In this document: piece after piece, positions 54,592 through 63,713 of the stretch
Layout of the letters: each line of letters opens with the position of its first letter
Position numbering within the stretch: the stretch's first letter is position 1
DNA from: Alphaproteobacteria bacterium
GTDB lineage: Bacteria > Pseudomonadota > Alphaproteobacteria > Sphingomonadales > Sphingomonadaceae
Length of the DNA: 64,000 nucleotides
Assembly (NCBI GenBank): GCA_005883305.1
Contig: VBAC01000001.1
Location: 248,001 to 312,000, forward strand
Direction: 5' to 3'
Program-made: the position numbers and the translations under genes
The notes under the pieces: model-generated
The model's input: the letters and a program-made list of their open reading frames with translations, nothing else
Databases searched by the model: none
Told to the model about the DNA's origin: nothing

Positions 54592-55278
54592 ATGACACGG
54601 GGCAGGCGGGCGCTCATCTGGGCGCTCAGGATCGTGGCGGGGATCGTCGCGATTCCCCTGCTCTATCTCGCCGCCGCGTTGTTCCTCGGCCTCGTTCCCG
54701 CCAATGTCGCGTTCCATCAGCCGAGCGAGGGGGTCACCATCTTCGTCCAGTCGAACGGCGTCCACACCTGGATCGTGATGCCCAAGGTGAGCGAGGATAT
54801 GGACTGGCGGCCTTACGCCCAGCCGGCGCACCTGCGCGACCCACGCTGGGGCGCCGCCGATCATATCGCGGTCGGCTACGGCAACCGGGAATTCTACCTC
54901 AACACGCCGACCTGGGGCGACCTGACCGTGCGCCGCGCCTTCTACGCCTTCTTCGGCGACGGGGAGAGCCTGCTCCACGTCGAGCATATCGACCATCCGC
55001 GGGCCGGCGAATGGCTCAAGCCGATCCGGATCAGCCACGCGCAATATCAGCGCCTGGCCGGCTTCATCCAGCGCCGCTTCCGGCTCGATCCCGGCGGCCA
55101 TCCGATTCCCGTGCTCGGCCGCGGGTATGGGCCGAACGACATCTTCTACGAAGCGAACGGCGGCTATTCCTTCATCCTCACCTGCAACGAATGGACCGGC
55201 CGGGCGCTGCGCGGGGCGGGGGTGCGGATGGGTCTGTGGACGCCGTTCGAGCAAAGCATCATGTGGCGTCTCGATTGA
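54592..55278 (+). CDS. DUF2459 / TIGR02117 family membrane-anchored protein
   Basis: 228 aa from ATG 54592 (GTG 54580 also possible). One N-terminal membrane segment (about 9-32, WALRIVAGIVAIPLLYLAAALF); then a conserved domain with FVQSNGVHTWIVMP, DHIAVGYGNREFYLNTPTWGDL and FILTCNEWTGRALR. The H, Y and C residues in these motifs suggest a papain-like (NlpC-type) fold outside the membrane, but no activity is known to me. It is divergent from the kinase gene. Confidence 0.8.
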   Translation: MTRGRRALIWALRIVAGIVAIPLLYLAAALFLGLVPANVAFHQPSEGVTIFVQSNGVHTWIVMPKVSEDMDWRPYAQPAHLRDPRWGAADHIAVGYGNREFYLNTPTWGDLTVRRAFYAFFGDGESLLHVEHIDHPRAGEWLKPIRISHAQYQRLAGFIQRRFRLDPGGHPIPVLGRGYGPNDIFYEANGGYSFILTCNEWTGRALRGAGVRMGLWTPFEQSIMWRLD

Positions 55279-55328
55279 GCGCGCATGATGCTCTAGAAGG
55301 GTTTCATAACCGAAACGGGGGAAGCGAA

Positions 55329-55910
55329 ATGGCGAAGATTCTCGGCAATTTCCACATGGCGCTGGTGATCGGCGTGATCCTGGTGATCGCGGCGATGGCG
55401 GGCCTTCACCGCGATGCGATGGACGCCAATTACTGGGTCCAGTTCCTGCGCTATCTCCATGTATTCTCGGGTATTTTGTGGATCGGGCTGCTCTACTATT
55501 TCAACTTCGTCCAGATCCCGACCATGCCCAAGGTGCCGGCCGAGCTGAAGCCGGCCGTGTCCAAATATATCGCGCCGGCCGCGCTGTTCTGGTTCCGCTG
55601 GGCGGCGGTCGCGACCGTGCTGTTCGGGCTGGCGCTGCCGGAGATCCGGCAATCCGGCTCGGTCGGCGACCTGCTGATGCTGAAGGACCCCTATCGCACG
55701 ATCGGCATCGGCATGTGGCTCGGCATCGTCATGGCGCTCAACGTCTGGCTGGTGATCTGGCCGAACCAGAAGCGCGCGCTTGGAATCGTCCCCGCCTCCG
55801 ACGAGGCCAAGGCGAAGTCGGCGAGCCTGGCGATGATGGCCTCGCGCACCAACCTGATCCTGTCGCTGCCGATGCTCTATTGCATGATCATGGGCGCCCA
55901 CGTCGGCTGA
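55329..55910 (+). CDS. Urate-oxidase N-terminal-like (PuuD-type) membrane protein
   Basis: 193 aa with four or five hydrophobic segments. NYWVQFLRYLHVFSGILWIGLLYYFNFVQIPTMPKVP and the later DPYRTIGIGMWLGIVMALNVWLVIWPNQKR follow the Urate_ox_N membrane domain of PuuD-type proteins, here without the C-terminal cytochrome c domain. It may be a transport or haem-binding module. AACGGGGGAAGCGAA gives the ribosome site; a GATGCTCTAG repeat fragment lies just upstream (55288-55297). Confidence 0.75.
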   Translation: MAKILGNFHMALVIGVILVIAAMAGLHRDAMDANYWVQFLRYLHVFSGILWIGLLYYFNFVQIPTMPKVPAELKPAVSKYIAPAALFWFRWAAVATVLFGLALPEIRQSGSVGDLLMLKDPYRTIGIGMWLGIVMALNVWLVIWPNQKRALGIVPASDEAKAKSASLAMMASRTNLILSLPMLYCMIMGAHVG

Positions 55911-55933
55911 GGGCGATCGGCATTCGGCCTCCT

Positions 55934-56040
55934 AATCCCTCTCCCTGAGGGGGAGGGTAGGGTGGGGGTTTCGGCGTTGGAGGCTATTCGCAGACGCCCG
56001 AACCCCTCACCCCAGCCCTCTCCCCATGCGAGAGGGAGCT
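55934..56040. repeat. Palindromic repeat, family A copy
   Basis: AATCCCTCTCCCTGAGGGGG at the left; CCCTCTCCCCATGCGAGAGGG at the right, with inner GGTGGGGGTTTCG / CGAACCCCTCACC arms. It lies after the urate-oxidase-like gene. Confidence 0.82.
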
Positions 56041-56050
56041 TTGCGGCGCG

Positions 56051-56075
56051 GTCTCACATGCCGGTACAGTCTCAC
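56051..56075 (+). promoter_or_regulatory. Direct repeat GTCTCAC x2 upstream of the efflux operon
   Basis: GTCTCAC occurs at 56051 and 56069, 18 bases apart, in the only non-repetitive part of the 334 bp gap before the efflux genes (with CACCTGACG and TTGATACAAAG nearby). Tandem half-sites like this suit a transcription activator, but no regulator gene is adjacent. Confidence 0.3.
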
Positions 56076-56147
56076 CTGACGCCCCGCGTGACATTTTGAT
56101 ACAAAGTCGCGCGGGGGCAAACATACTTGCGCGACACCGGCCACCGA

Positions 56148-56235
56148 CTAGAGCGGGATGTACCCCGCTCTAGATTTTTGTGGTCGCATCGCTTCTGCCG
56201 AAAAGCGGTTCCCGCTTTTCGGCGTGATGCTCTAG
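56148..56235. repeat. Double-hairpin repeat (CTAGAGCGGG type, family F)
   Basis: First hairpin CTAGAGCGGG-ATGTAC-CCCGCTCTAG (56148-56173), followed by ATTTTTG; second hairpin GCCGAAAAGCGG..CCGCTTTTCGGC (56197-56223); the closing GATGCTCTAG matches the opening CTAGAGC. Similar elements are common in alphaproteobacteria. The first hairpin with its T-run could end transcription ahead of the efflux operon. Confidence 0.75.
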
Positions 56236-56244
56236 GGACGGCTC

Positions 56245-57639
56245 ATGCGTCGCTTTGCTGTCCCCCTCAGTGTCTTCGCCTTGGCTGCCTGCACCGTCGG
56301 ACCGGACTACCGGCCGCCCGCGCCGTCGGCGCTGTCCGTCCCGGATGCCTATTACGGCCGCGAGGCGGCGGCCCAACCCGCCGATCTCGCGCGCTGGTGG
56401 GAGCGGCTCAACGATCCGCTGCTGACCCGCCTGATCGACGAGGCGACCGCCGGCAATCTCGACCTCGCCGCCGCCGCCGCTCGCCTCACCCAGGCGCGCG
56501 AGTCGCTGATCCAGGCCCGCGCCGGGCGGCTGCCGACGATCGGCGCGACCGCAACGGGCGGGCGGACGGTCGGCACCGGGAATGACTCGAACAGCTTCCG
56601 CGCCGGAGTCGACGCCGCCTGGGAGGCCGATCTGTTCGGCGGAATCCGGCGCGGGATCGAGGCCACGGGCGCCGACGCCGAGAGCGTCTATTACAACCGC
56701 GAGGCGCTTAAGGTGGCGATCGCCGCCGAGGTCGCGACCAATTATGTCGAAGCGCGGCTCGCCCAGGAGCGGCTCGCCCTCGCCCGGGACACGCTGCGCA
56801 TCGCCGAAGACAATTTGCAGATCGCCCAGTGGCGGGTCCAGGCGGGGCTGGTCTCCTCGCTCGATTCCGAGCAGGCCCGCGCGGCGCGCGCGCAGACCGC
56901 GGCGGCGATCCCGAACATCGAGAACAATTTCACCAGCGCCACTTATCGCCTCGCGGTGCTGACCGGCCGGGCGCCGGGCGCGCTGACGGCCGAGCTCAGC
57001 GAGGCGAAGCCGATTCCCAAAGCGCCCGAGGAGATCGCGCTCGGAATCCCGGCCGACACCTTGCGCCAGCGGCCGGACGTCCGCGCGGCCGAGCGTAGCC
57101 TCGCGGCGCAGACCGCGCGGATCGGAGTCGCCGAGGCGCAGCTCTATCCGGACCTTCGCCTCAGCGGGAATATCGGCACCTCGGCCTTCTCGCTCGGCGG
57201 CCTTCTCGATTCGATCACCGGCGGCATTTTCTCAAGCCTGAGCCAGACCCTGTTCGACGGCGGGCGGCTGCGCTCGCAGGTCCGCTCGCAGCAGGCCGCG
57301 ACCGAGGGGGCGCTCGCGACCTACCACCAGTCGGTGCTGACCGCGCTCGAGGATGTCGAGAACGCCTTGCTCGCCCTGCGAGCATCGCGCGAGCGCCAGG
57401 CGCAGTTCGCCATCGCGCTCGAGGCGGCGACCAATTCGGCGATCCTCTCCCGGGTCGAATATCGCTCCGGCCTGCTCGATTTCCAGCAGCTGCTGGACGC
57501 CGAGCGAAGCCTCGTCTCGGCGCGCGACGGCATGGCGACGAGTCGCGGCGACGAGGCGCTCGCGCTGGTCCAACTCTATCGCGCCATGGGCGGCGGCTGG
57601 GATCCCGCTGCATCGCCCGCAATCGGAAGCCAAAGATGA
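56245..57639 (+). CDS. TolC/NodT-type outer membrane efflux lipoprotein
   Basis: 464 aa. Lipoprotein signal with lipobox LAAC (Cys near residue 16) and the usual TVGPDYRPP start of NodT-family outer membrane factors. Two repeated outer-membrane-factor halves are visible, each with a coiled region and the DLFGGIRRGIEA and LFDGGRLRSQVRSQQ stretches. It forms the outer membrane channel for the adaptor and ABC pump encoded next (ATGA overlap). Confidence 0.92.
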   Translation: MRRFAVPLSVFALAACTVGPDYRPPAPSALSVPDAYYGREAAAQPADLARWWERLNDPLLTRLIDEATAGNLDLAAAAARLTQARESLIQARAGRLPTIGATATGGRTVGTGNDSNSFRAGVDAAWEADLFGGIRRGIEATGADAESVYYNREALKVAIAAEVATNYVEARLAQERLALARDTLRIAEDNLQIAQWRVQAGLVSSLDSEQARAARAQTAAAIPNIENNFTSATYRLAVLTGRAPGALTAELSEAKPIPKAPEEIALGIPADTLRQRPDVRAAERSLAAQTARIGVAEAQLYPDLRLSGNIGTSAFSLGGLLDSITGGIFSSLSQTLFDGGRLRSQVRSQQAATEGALATYHQSVLTALEDVENALLALRASRERQAQFAIALEAATNSAILSRVEYRSGLLDFQQLLDAERSLVSARDGMATSRGDEALALVQLYRAMGGGWDPAASPAIGSQR

Positions 57640-59444
57640 ACGAAGTCAGCAAGACGATTGTCACCAACGAGGCCTCGCCGGACAAGAAGACGCTCGAGGT
57701 CTTCCTCGGCGCCCCGGCGGCGAAGCCATGGTACAAGAGGCCGGCCTATGTGGCGGCGCTGGTCGTGCTCGTCCTCCTGCTGCTCCTGTTGTCGCGCTGC
57801 TTCATGGACACGGCCGAGGGCGGCTATGCGACCGAGGCCGTGCGCCGGGGGAATCTGCGAGTCACCGTTTCGGCGACGGGCAATCTCCAGCCGACCAACG
57901 AGGTCCAGGTCGGCTCCGAACAATCGGGCCTGGTCACCCAGGTTTTCGTCGACAATAACGACCGCGTGATCGCCGGGCAGCCGCTCGCCCGGCTCGACAC
58001 CGCGCGGCTCCAGGACACGATCGCTCAGGCCCAGGCGGGCCTCGCCGCCGCCCAGGCGCAGGTCGCGACCGCCCAGGCCTCGGCCGCCCAAGCGCGCGCC
58101 AACCTCGCCCGGCAGGAAGAGGTGTGGCGCCTGTCGAACCACCGCGTCCCCTCGGAGACCGAGCTCGACGCGGCGCGGGCCGAGGCGCGGCGCGCCAACG
58201 CGTCGGTCAACGCCGCCAACGCCCAGGTCGCCCAGGCCCGCGCCCAGCTCTCCTCGGCGCAGACCAATCTTTCCAAGGCGACGATCTATTCGCCGGTGAC
58301 CGGAGTCGTGCTTTCGCGGCAGATCGATCCCGGCCAGACGGTGGCCGCTTCCTTCCAGGCGCCCACCCTGTTCACCATCGCCGAGGACCTTTCGGCGATG
58401 AAGCTCGAGGTCCGGGTCGACGAGGCCGATGTCGGCCAAGTCCACGAAGGCCAGCGGGCGAGCTTCACCGTCGACGCCTGGCCGGGCCGGACCTTCCCGG
58501 CGACGGTGACCCGGATCGACGTCGGCGCCAATGCCTCGGGCTCGACGACCTCGGGATCGAGTGCGTCGAACGCCAATGCGGCGAGCGGCAGCGTCGTCGC
58601 CTATACCGCGGTTCTCTCGGTGCTGAACCCGGAGCTGGTGCTTCGGCCGGGAATGACGGCGACGGCGGATATCGTCACCGCCGAGCGGCGCGGGGCTCTA
58701 CTCGTCCCCAACGCGGCGCTGCGCTGGTCGCCCGAGCGCGACGCCGCCGCGGCGCGCGGCCAGCAGGGCGGGGTGACCTCGGTGCTCGTGCCCCGGGGCG
58801 GACGCGGCGGGCGCGGCTTCGGCGGAGGCGGCCGTGGCGGCGGGCGCGAGGTCGCGATCGGTCGGGGCAGCCGGCAGACGGTCTACGTCGTCGGCGCGGG
58901 CGGCAACCCGACACCGGTCCGGGTCGTCGTCGGCGAAAGCAACGGATCGGAAACCGAGATCGTCGGCGGGGACCTTCGCGAAGGCCAGGAAGTGATCACC
59001 GCCCGCCTCGCCCCCGGCCAGACCCAGGACAAGAGCGGGAGAGCACGGTGGCGGGGCCGTGGCGGCGGCCGCGACCAGGGCGAAGCCGACGGCAATCAGG
59101 TGGCTCCCGCCGCGGGCCCGCCGCCGGCTCAGGCTCAGCGACCGGCCCCGCAACCCGGTGCGGCTTCGCAGCAGCAGCGGCAGCAGAATCGCGCCGCGCC
59201 CGCCGCTCCGGCCGCCCAGCCACAGGGACAGCGTCCGCAGCGCCAGGCGGCGCCCTCGGCTGCTCCCGGCGCCGGGCCGCCGCGCGGCCCTGGCGGGCAG
59301 CGCTTCCGCGACATGACGCCCGAGCAGCGCCGCGCCTTCTTCGAAAGCATGACCCCCGAGCAGCGCGAGCAGATGCGCGAGCGGCGGCGGCAGTGGCGCG
59401 AGCGGCGCGAGGCGGAAGGTGCGGCGGCGCCCGATGGCCGCTGA
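57636..59444 (+). CDS. MacA-type periplasmic adaptor with long C-terminal tail
   Basis: 602 aa against about 370-400 for MacA. One N-terminal membrane segment (about 32-52); lipoyl-type half motifs (VTVSATGNLQPTNEVQVGSEQSG near 75 and ATIYSPVTGVVLSRQIDPGQTV near 210) around a hairpin of Ala/Gln-rich coiled coil (about 120-200). A Gly/Arg-rich insertion (RGGRGGRGFGGGGRGGGRE) lies near 390. The last about 130 residues are Gln/Pro/Ala-rich, then MTPEQRRAFFESMTPEQREQ. It bridges the pump and the outer membrane channel. Confidence 0.9.
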   Translation: MNEVSKTIVTNEASPDKKTLEVFLGAPAAKPWYKRPAYVAALVVLVLLLLLLSRCFMDTAEGGYATEAVRRGNLRVTVSATGNLQPTNEVQVGSEQSGLVTQVFVDNNDRVIAGQPLARLDTARLQDTIAQAQAGLAAAQAQVATAQASAAQARANLARQEEVWRLSNHRVPSETELDAARAEARRANASVNAANAQVAQARAQLSSAQTNLSKATIYSPVTGVVLSRQIDPGQTVAASFQAPTLFTIAEDLSAMKLEVRVDEADVGQVHEGQRASFTVDAWPGRTFPATVTRIDVGANASGSTTSGSSASNANAASGSVVAYTAVLSVLNPELVLRPGMTATADIVTAERRGALLVPNAALRWSPERDAAAARGQQGGVTSVLVPRGGRGGRGFGGGGRGGGREVAIGRGSRQTVYVVGAGGNPTPVRVVVGESNGSETEIVGGDLREGQEVITARLAPGQTQDKSGRARWRGRGGGRDQGEADGNQVAPAAGPPPAQAQRPAPQPGAASQQQRQQNRAAPAAPAAQPQGQRPQRQAAPSAAPGAGPPRGPGGQRFRDMTPEQRRAFFESMTPEQREQMRERRRQWRERREAEGAAAPDGR

Positions 59445-60141
59445 GCCGATCATCCAGCTTAGCGGCGTCACCAAGACCTATGGCGCCGGGGCAATGGCGT
59501 TCCAGGCGCTGAAGGGGATCGATCTCGACGTTGCCGAGGGCGATTTCGTCGCGGTGATGGGCCCGTCGGGTTCGGGCAAGTCGACGGCGATGAACATTCT
59601 CGGCTGCCTGGACGTGCCGACCACCGGCACGTTCCGTTTCAAGAGCGTGCCGGTCGAACATCTTGACCGCGACCAGCGCGCCCTTCTCCGCCGCCGCTAT
59701 CTCGGCTTCGTCTTCCAGGGCTTCAACCTGCTCGCGCGAACCGACGCGCTCGAAAATGTCGAGCTGCCCCTGCTGTATCGCGGCGAGGACAAGCACAAGC
59801 GCCGCGAGCTGGGTATGGCCGCGCTCGACAAGGTCGGCCTCAAGGACTGGTGGGACCACACGCCCGCCGAGCTTTCCGGAGGCCAGCAACAGCGGGTGGC
59901 CATCGCCCGCGCGATCGTCACCAATCCCGACGTGCTGCTCGCCGACGAGCCGACCGGCAATCTCGACAGCAAGACCTCGATCGAGATCATGGACCTGCTG
60001 ACCGACCTCAACCGCAATTTCGGCATCACCGTGCTGATGGTCACCCACGAGCCCGACATGGCCGCCTACGCCCGCACCATCGTCCATTTCCGCGACGGGG
60101 TCGTGGAGAGCGTCGAGGCGGGGCAGGGGGTGCCGGCGTGA
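59434..60141 (+). CDS. MacB-type ABC transporter ATPase subunit
   Basis: 235 aa. Walker A GPSGSGKST near residue 43, Q-loop FVFQGFNLLARTDALENV, signature LSGGQQQRVAIARAI near 145, Walker B VLLADEPTGNLD, H-loop VTHEPD. It belongs to the LolD/MacB group. ATG 59434 overlaps the adaptor end by 11 bp. In E. coli MacB the ATPase and permease are one chain; here they are separate and a family B repeat lies between them. Confidence 0.92.
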   Translation: MAAEPIIQLSGVTKTYGAGAMAFQALKGIDLDVAEGDFVAVMGPSGSGKSTAMNILGCLDVPTTGTFRFKSVPVEHLDRDQRALLRRRYLGFVFQGFNLLARTDALENVELPLLYRGEDKHKRRELGMAALDKVGLKDWWDHTPAELSGGQQQRVAIARAIVTNPDVLLADEPTGNLDSKTSIEIMDLLTDLNRNFGITVLMVTHEPDMAAYARTIVHFRDGVVESVEAGQGVPA

Positions 60142-60154
60142 TCGGACCCCCAAT

Positions 60155-60250
60155 GAGTCGTCCCGGACTTGATCCGGGATCCATGAACATCGACGGCAAC
60201 CGGATTTCGCATTCCGTGTTCATGGGTCCCGACTTTCGTCGGGATGACTC
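60155..60250. repeat. Palindromic repeat, family B copy 5
   Basis: GAGTCGTCCCGGACTTGATC at the left and CCCGACTTTCGTCGGGATGACTC at the right, with inner CCATGAAC / GTTCATGG arms; 96 bp, the shortest of the family. Both ends have GANTC. It separates the ATPase and permease genes of one transporter. Confidence 0.88.
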
Positions 60251-60268
60251 GCTGAAGCGAGTCACCTG

Positions 60269-61474
60269 ATGTTCTTCACCACCGTCATCCTCGCCGTTCG
60301 CGAGATCCGCCGCCACTTGCTGCGCTCGTTCCTGACCGTGCTTGGAATCGTCATCGGCGTTGCAGCGGTGGTGACGATGGTCACGCTCGGCAAGGGGGCG
60401 ACGGCGGCGGTCGCCGAGCAGATTTCGAGCCTCGGGGCGAACATCCTCCAGATCAGGCCCGGCCAGGGTTTCGGCCGCGGCGGCGGCGGGCCGCAGGCGC
60501 CGGACTTCGAGATGGCCGACGTCGAGGCGATCCAGGAGCAGGTCGCGGGCGTGCGCGCCGTCGCTCCCCAGGCCCAGTCGACCGGGCTTGCCGTCCACAA
60601 CGCCGCCAATTGGTCGACCAACATCGGCGGGACCACCTCGCAATTCTTCACCGCCCAGCAATGGGCGCTGACCGACGGACGGATCTGGACCGATCCCGAG
60701 GAGCAGGCCGGCAAGGCGGTCTGCGTAATCGGCTCGACCGTTCGGCAAAACCTGTTCCCGCGCGAGGAGCCGGTCGGTCAGCGGCTTCGGGTGCGCGATT
60801 TGAGCTGCGAGGTGATCGGCACATTGGCATCGCGCGGGCAGGGCGGCTTCCAGGACCAGGACGACGTCATCCTGATGCCGATCAAGGCGGTCCAGCGCCG
60901 CTTCACCGGCAACCGCAACCTTCGCTTCATCATGGTCGCGGTCGACGACGCCTACGAAACCTCCTCGGTGCAAAGCTCGATCGAGAATCTGCTGCGCGAG
61001 CGGCGCCATTTGGGGCGCGGGGCGGAGAACAATTTCAACATCTTCGACACCAAGCAGATTTCCGAGACGCTGCAGGGGACGACCCGGATCCTCACCGCGG
61101 TGATGGGCGCGGTCGCCGCCGTCAGCCTGATCGTCGGCGGAATCGGGATCATGAACATCATGCTGGTCTCGGTCACGGAGCGGACCCGCGAGATCGGCAT
61201 CCGCCTGGCGATCGGCGCGGTCGGCCGCGAGGTGCTGATGCAATTCCTGGTCGAGGCGGTCGTGCTCGCCTGCCTGGGCGGGCTGATCGGGCTCCTCCTG
61301 GCGCTGGTGGCGACCTTCCTTCTGGCGCCGGTCATCCAGGTGCCGTTCCTGTTCGATCCGCAGATCAACCTGATCGCGTTCAGCGTCTCGGCCCTGATTG
61401 GGATCGTCTTCGGCTATTTCCCCGCCCGCCGCGCCGCCGCGCTCAACCCGATCGACGCGCTGAGGCACGAATAG
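60269..61474 (+). CDS. MacB-type ABC transporter permease (FtsX/MacB fold)
   Basis: 401 aa. First membrane segment at about 20-42 (SFLTVLGIVIGVAAVVTMV), a MacB-like periplasmic core domain (about 45-270), then three C-terminal segments with GGIGIMNIMLVSVTERTREI, the FtsX signature, near 290. It drives extrusion of drugs, peptides or lipids by mechanotransmission together with the adaptor and channel. Start ATG 60269 lies 19 bases after the repeat; no strong ribosome site is seen. Confidence 0.92.
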   Translation: MFFTTVILAVREIRRHLLRSFLTVLGIVIGVAAVVTMVTLGKGATAAVAEQISSLGANILQIRPGQGFGRGGGGPQAPDFEMADVEAIQEQVAGVRAVAPQAQSTGLAVHNAANWSTNIGGTTSQFFTAQQWALTDGRIWTDPEEQAGKAVCVIGSTVRQNLFPREEPVGQRLRVRDLSCEVIGTLASRGQGGFQDQDDVILMPIKAVQRRFTGNRNLRFIMVAVDDAYETSSVQSSIENLLRERRHLGRGAENNFNIFDTKQISETLQGTTRILTAVMGAVAAVSLIVGGIGIMNIMLVSVTERTREIGIRLAIGAVGREVLMQFLVEAVVLACLGGLIGLLLALVATFLLAPVIQVPFLFDPQINLIAFSVSALIGIVFGYFPARRAAALNPIDALRHE

Positions 61475-61480
61475 CTATCG

Positions 61481-61596
61481 GAGTCACCCCGGCGAAGGCC
61501 GGGCCCATGAACCGAAGCATCTGGGATGATAATGCCGATTCTTCGTTTTCCCGCGAACGCCGTGTTCATGGGTCCCGGCCTTCGCCGGGATGACTC
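61481..61596. repeat. Palindromic repeat, family B copy 6
   Basis: GAGTCACCCCGGCGAAGGCC and GGCCTTCGCCGGGATGACTC with inner CCCATGAACCG / CGTGTTCATGGG arms; both ends have GANTC. It lies between the convergent permease and histidine kinase genes, where it could end transcription from both sides. Confidence 0.9.
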
Positions 61597-61616
61597 ACAA
61601 TTTACTTCTTACGGCC

Positions 61617-63710
61617 TTATCCCTCGTCCACGCACGCCGGCGGAAGCGCGGCGCAGATCGCGGCCTGCATCTGCTCCGGCGTGAAGGGCTTGCGAAGGAT
61701 CACCGTCTCGTCGGGGCAGGCGCCGAGCGCTCGGCTTTCGGCATAGCCGCTGATGATGATTCCGGCGATGTCGGGGCGGATCGCGCGCGCCTGCTTGAGC
61801 ACGTCCGATCCTGAGACGAGCGGCATCGCGTAATCGGTGACGATCAGATCGTAGACGTCGGGCTCGGCCTCCAGCTTGCTGAGCATCGCCGGGCCGTCCG
61901 CGGCCGAATCGACCTGGTGGCCCATATCGGCGAGCATTCCGGCGGTGGTCTCCCGAACGCCGTCATGATCGTCGACCAGGAGGATTCTCAGCGGCAGCGC
62001 CGCGGCGGCCGGCACCGCGGCGGCGGCGGGCTCGGCCGGGGCCTGCGCCGCACCCTCTCCCTCGGCGCGCGGAAGCCAGATCTCGACCGCGGTCCCCTCG
62101 CCGATGACCGACGAGATGTCGAGCGCGCCGCCCGACTGGCGGGCGAAGCCGTAGACCATCGACAGGCCCAGGCCGGTGCCCTTGCCGACGTCCTTGGTCG
62201 TGAAGAAGGGCTCGGTGACCTGCTCGATCAGCTCGGGCGGGATTCCGGTGCCGCTGTCGCGAACCGCTATCACCACATAGTCGCCTGCCGGAAGGCCGAG
62301 CGGATTTTCGGCGCCGACCGAAGAGTCGCGCGCGGCGACCGAGATGGTGCCGCCGTCGGGCATCGCGTCGCGCGCGTTGATGATCAGATTGACCAGCGCC
62401 AGCTCGAGCTGCGCGCTGTCGGCATAGGCGCGACCGACCTTCTCCTCCGCATTCCATTCGAGCTGGACCAGGCCGCCGAGCGTGTGGGCGAGAAGGTCGG
62501 TGACCGATGCCCACAATTTCCCGACGTCGATCTCGGCCGGCGCGAGCTGCTGGCGGCGGGCGAAGGCGAGCAGCCGGCCCACCAGGTCCGATCCCTGCTC
62601 GGCGGCACGGCGGGTGAGGCCCAATATCTTCTTCTGCTCGTCGTCGAGCTTCACGCGGCGCTCGATCAGCCCGATTCCGCCGAGGACGGCCGCGAGGAGG
62701 TTGTTGAAATCGTGCGCGATCCCGCCCGTGAGCTGGCCGATCGCGTCCATCTTGCGCGCCTGGAGCAGCTCCTTCTCCAGATTCTTGCGCTCGGTGACGT
62801 CGAGCAGGGTGCCGGCATAGCTCGGCCCGGCCTCGGCCTCGCCCAGAAGCACCGCCTGGTCGAGGAAATGCTTGTAGCTTCCGTCGGCGCACTTCCAGCG
62901 ATATTCGATCGCCATCGCCCCCGCTCGGGAGCGCTCGCCCAGCGCCTTCAGAGTCCGCTCCCGGTCCTCCGGGTGGATCCGCTCGGCCCACAGGCCGGGA
63001 TTCGCCTCGACGGCGTCGAACTCGAAGCCGGTCACCGCGGCGAAATTGCCGCCGACGAACTGGGGCAGGCGGGGGTCCGTCCCGTCCGTTTCGAGATAGA
63101 GGATGATCGGAAGCGACTGGATGATCGCCGCCTGGCGCTGCTCGGCGATGCGCAGCTCCTGCTCGACCTTCAGCCGCGCCGCGTTGGCCTTGAGGTTGGC
63201 GTCGAGCAGCTCCTGCTCCTGCGCCGCCTTGCGCTGGATCTCCTGGGTCATGGTGAAGAGATCGACGAACACCGCGACCTTGGAGCGAAGCACGACCGGC
63301 TCGACCGGCTTGAACACATAATCGACCGCGCCCATCGAATAGCCGCGCATCAGATGTTCCTTCTCCTTGTTCACCGCGGAGAGGAAGACGATCGGGATGC
63401 GCTTGGTCTGGTCGCGCTGGCGGATGATCTGGGCCGTCTCGTAGCCGTCCATCCCGGGCATGAAGACGTCCAGCAGGATCACCGCGAACTCCCCCCTCAG
63501 CAGGTGGCGCAGCGCCTCCTCGCCCGACTGCGCGACCTCGACCTCGGCGATGTCCTCGATCACCGTTCGGATGGCGAGCAAATTCTTGTCGTCGTCGTCG
63601 ACGACCAGCACGCGGGCGCGCTTCAGCGGCGCGGCCGCGGCCGGCGCGGAGGCCGCCGCGGGCTCGGCCTCGGGTTTTGGCTCGGGTGTCACCAACTGGA
63701 TCGGACTCAT
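61617..63710 (-). CDS. Hybrid histidine kinase (receiver-PAS-kinase-receiver)
   Basis: 697 aa, no membrane segment. Receiver 1 with D38-D40, D81 and K134; a coiled linker; PAS domain about 195-308; HisKA with H333 in [11 protein letters not shown]; HATPase with [10 protein letters not shown] (445-454), D485xGxG and [10 protein letters not shown]; an Ala/Pro-rich linker; receiver 2 with D580-D581, D626 and K674. It resembles the kinase at 42935. It follows a response-regulator gene in the same direction with only three bases between them, so both belong to one signalling operon. Confidence 0.92.
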   Translation of the reverse strand: MSPIQLVTPEPKPEAEPAAASAPAAAAPLKRARVLVVDDDDKNLLAIRTVIEDIAEVEVAQSGEEALRHLLRGEFAVILLDVFMPGMDGYETAQIIRQRDQTKRIPIVFLSAVNKEKEHLMRGYSMGAVDYVFKPVEPVVLRSKVAVFVDLFTMTQEIQRKAAQEQELLDANLKANAARLKVEQELRIAEQRQAAIIQSLPIILYLETDGTDPRLPQFVGGNFAAVTGFEFDAVEANPGLWAERIHPEDRERTLKALGERSRAGAMAIEYRWKCADGSYKHFLDQAVLLGEAEAGPSYAGTLLDVTERKNLEKELLQARKMDAIGQLTGGIAHDFNNLLAAVLGGIGLIERRVKLDDEQKKILGLTRRAAEQGSDLVGRLLAFARRQQLAPAEIDVGKLWASVTDLLAHTLGGLVQLEWNAEEKVGRAYADSAQLELALVNLIINARDAMPDGGTISVAARDSSVGAENPLGLPAGDYVVIAVRDSGTGIPPELIEQVTEPFFTTKDVGKGTGLGLSMVYGFARQSGGALDISSVIGEGTAVEIWLPRAEGEGAAQAPAEPAAAAVPAAAALPLRILLVDDHDGVRETTAGMLADMGHQVDSAADGPAMLSKLEAEPDVYDLIVTDYAMPLVSGSDVLKQARAIRPDIAGIIISGYAESRALGACPDETVILRKPFTPEQMQAAICAALPPACVDEG

Positions 63711-63713
63711 CTG

